Shown: piece after piece, positions 61,546-64,000 of the stretch | Position numbering within the stretch: position 1 is the first letter of the stretch | How the letters are laid out: each line of letters opens with the position of its first letter | DNA from: Proteles cristata cristata | Taxonomy: Eukaryota; Chordata; Mammalia; Carnivora; Hyaenidae | Direction: 5' to 3' | NCBI GenBank assembly: GCA_017311185.1 | Contig: JAESUZ010001527.1 | Coordinates: 1 to 64,000, forward strand | Length of the DNA stretch: 64,000 bases | Notes under the pieces: model-generated | Databases searched by the model: none | What the model was told of the DNA's origin: nothing | The model's input: the letters and a program-made list of their open reading frames with translations, nothing else | Program-made: the position numbers and the translations under genes

Positions 61546-63726
61546 TATCACTGCACAGGAAACATGTCCATGATGCCTGCCTCTCTCCCAAGGATCAAAA
61601 CACAAAAGCTACCAATACACAGCTGTCTAAAGTTACAACTTTAAAAATAAAATTCGTCAATGTTTTATTTTATTAAAGGAAATTGATTATTGCCACTTTC
61701 TGATCATGATCCACCTTGCAATAATGTTGATCTTTTAAGAAAATTGGGGAGATTCTTTAAAAAGCAATTTTCCTGTCATTAATGATTTCTTGCAAGATTT
61801 TAAACTCTGAGTAAATACACCAAATATCACTATAAATCACAACCGGTTCTGAATATCTTCATTGTATCCAGAAAGAAAAGAATACTTTATGTAGGCCACA
61901 TGAATTCTTAATAAGACAAATATGTCAAACTTTGGGTCTCATAGAAACAACATAAGACAGAAAGTAGTAGAAACTGTATTTTTTTGCCTTTTCTAAACTG
62001 GTACTTATCCTCTGCACTTTGATTTATCACAAATATAATATAAACAAAACAAGACGTTTGGAAAATGTGATTACATATTCAACTGTTTGTTCAGACAGCA
62101 TTATGAATCATTTGAATGTAGTCCGGAGATACTCCATCAATTTTTCTTCCACGTTCAAATGATTCTAAGATGATTAACACACTACTTACAGGTATGGTTA
62201 TCAACTCAGTTTGGGAAATTTTACCAATGTGATTATAGCTCATCAACAAATTTATTAACATATTATCTGCAATAGTTGAACCTGGGAAGACAGAATTTGT
62301 TTGCTAAGAATCCTTCCAGAGTAAGAGTGAGCAATCTACCAATACAGTCTTCTATCTGCAAATAAATCCTAGCTAAGCTAATGCGTCAGCTTGGTTTCAT
62401 AAGAAAAGTTTCATAAGCAATAGATAGTGTTTACATGAGAAACTAACATCAGCATACTGTAGAAACTTGGATTCCAAGTAATTGGCTTGAATTCAACACA
62501 TTAACAGTTTTCTAAAACACATACCTTTGAAAATCAGCTCAACAGCTTCATTTAATAAATATTTGACACCTCCAAGAAACTCCACTAGACTCTTTCACCT
62601 TTTATGTTCCGTTTGGTGTTCCTTGCAGGCAGTTTCTGCTGCTAGTTAACTGTCACTGATCTGGAAAGGAAAAGCTTTAAAGGAATAGCAGCAGCAGACA
62701 TTCTGATGTTTATATGCACAAACAGGGGATATTTTTCTCTTGAAAATGATGGTGCTTTCCTGGCCAAATTTTCAGAAAAGAACAGCAGCCACACAAGCTC
62801 TATAGCTATGGGGAGATCAGTCCTCGGACTGCAGCTCTGGAGATCAAATCCAGCCCTGGACTGTTAGCATTTGGCATCAGCAGCATGGACATTGGATGTA
62901 TGGAGAAAATTGGCCTTACACTAAGTTTTACTGTTTTTCAAGACTTTCCTAATCCTAGATTGATGAGACAAAATTATTCACAGAATGTCATAACTTGAAG
63001 AATCCCATGTTATTAAATTTTCAGTGAGGGTACTAAGAGATACCACTAATTTACCAAGGTCACACTGGAGCTCAAATCGCTAAGTTTAAAACAACCTAGA
63101 ATTCCTCCTGAGGACTAGATTTTTGAAATGTCAAGCTAGTGTAAAAATCAGTAATGAAAGGAGGAAACAGTAAATTACGAAAGTATATTCATCAGCTTAG
63201 AATCTAGCAACGTTGGGGTACCTGCATAAAGTGAAGTGGAAAATGGAAGCAATTAGATAGGTAATTCAGTTCAAAACACACGCATCTGAAATAGCCAGAT
63301 GATTGAAGCAATAATTCTTTCTGGTAGTTGCCTCAATTATCCACTTGTGTGTGTGTAGACTCAGCCAGCCAGGTCATAATTATCACTACTTGACCTTAAT
63401 CGGATCTCTTCCTTTGTCACTTAGTTACCAGTAAATGTGAGCCTAAAGTAACTAGGGAGAGGTGCAGTGGAAAGACTGAAGGGTCCTTTAAGTATGTCCA
63501 TAAAGAATAAAAATGATAAAATGGAGTGTGTAAATTTTGTGTGTATGAAATCACTTTAAGTTAATCAATTTCACCTGTTATCAAAATTAGACATCAAACA
63601 TTAGACATTACCTACATATAAGACACCCAAATGTTTTTTTTTTTATGTTCTCTGATTGAAGGACTTTAATTTAACTGAAAATATATTTTCCTGTTATGAA
63701 GAATCAAGGCCAATAATTTTTTTAAG
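61546..63726. other. Intergenic sequence, no gene seen
   Basis: AT-rich noncoding DNA. A possible MIR-like scrap (ccaaggtcacactggagctc) lies near 63055. Nothing else is identifiable. Confidence 0.5.
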
Positions 63727-63925
63727 TGGCACCTGAGTGGCTCAGTTGGTTAAGCGTCGAACTTTGGCTCAGGTCATGATCTCAGTTTTTGGGTTCCAGC
63801 CCCGCATAAGGTCTATGCTGACAGCTCAGGGCCTGGAACCTACTTAAGATTCTGTTTCCCTCTCTCTGTGTCCCTCCCTAACCCCCCCTCTCTAAAATGA
63901 ATAAACATTTAAAAATTTAAAAATA
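63727..63925 (+). mobile_element. Feliform SINE, older
   Basis: Head 'ggcacctgagtggctcagtt', 'gttaagcgtcgaactttggc', a diverged B box (gggttccagccccgc), a pyrimidine body and an 'atgaataaacatttaaaa' tail. TSD unclear. Confidence 0.92.
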
Positions 63926-64000
63926 GCTTTTTAAAATAGTTTAAACTTCTGTGACTTTTACACACTACACATGATACCTTATGGTTTATTTTCAGAGCTC

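Overview
This is a mammalian nuclear genome window, almost certainly from a feliform (cat-like) carnivore. About a dozen tRNA-Lys-type carnivore SINEs carry the feliform head (GCGCCTGGGTGGCTCAGTC). There are several LINE-1 (L1) elements with carnivore-type 3' ends, plus old mammal-wide MIR and hAT copies. I cannot fix the species. The only host protein-coding gene I recognise is POU3F4 (Brn-4), an intronless POU-homeodomain transcription factor at 12180-13265 on the plus strand. It is X-linked in placental mammals, so the window is very probably X-chromosomal.

Layout: 1-11850 is AT-rich noncoding sequence upstream of POU3F4. It holds an old L1 scrap, one SINE, a CT/CA microsatellite and three purine-on-plus-strand tracts (7231-7513, 9128-9274, 9890-10060). 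11850-12179 is the promoter-proximal region and 5' UTR. It has CCAAT boxes, a G-quadruplex-type G tract and tandem upstream ORFs. 12180-13265 is the complete 361-codon CDS. 13266 to about 15810 is probably a long 3' UTR, with a perfect 11-bp hairpin, a second G-quadruplex motif and a cluster of AATAAA signals. 15811-32190 is a gene-poor stretch with scattered SINEs (many with clear target-site duplications, TSDs), MIRs and L1 tails.

32190-49250 and 52929-60920 are blocks built almost entirely of L1. The first contains a nest: an old plus-strand L1 (34111-34152 + 42505-44870) was split by a full-length L1 (34153-42500). That L1 was in turn split by a 5'-truncated minus-strand L1 (39360-41178) with its own TSD. 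Next comes a young L1 (45641-49236) that keeps its 5' end but has lost everything between the 5' UTR and the reverse transcriptase. It is flanked by a perfect 14-bp TSD, and about 90 bp of non-L1 sequence lies between its poly(A) and the 3' TSD, which looks like a 3' transduction. The second block is a composite minus-strand L1. The rest (49250-52928 and 60920-64000) is noncoding sequence with MIR, MER5A-like and hAT-like relics and SINEs.

No L1 copy here has intact ORF1 and ORF2. I saw no multi-exon gene, RNA gene, CRISPR array or clear retrovirus. The most notable signals are the deleted L1 with its putative transduction, a possible splice origin for that deletion, the tandem uORFs, and the G-quadruplex and hairpin motifs around POU3F4.
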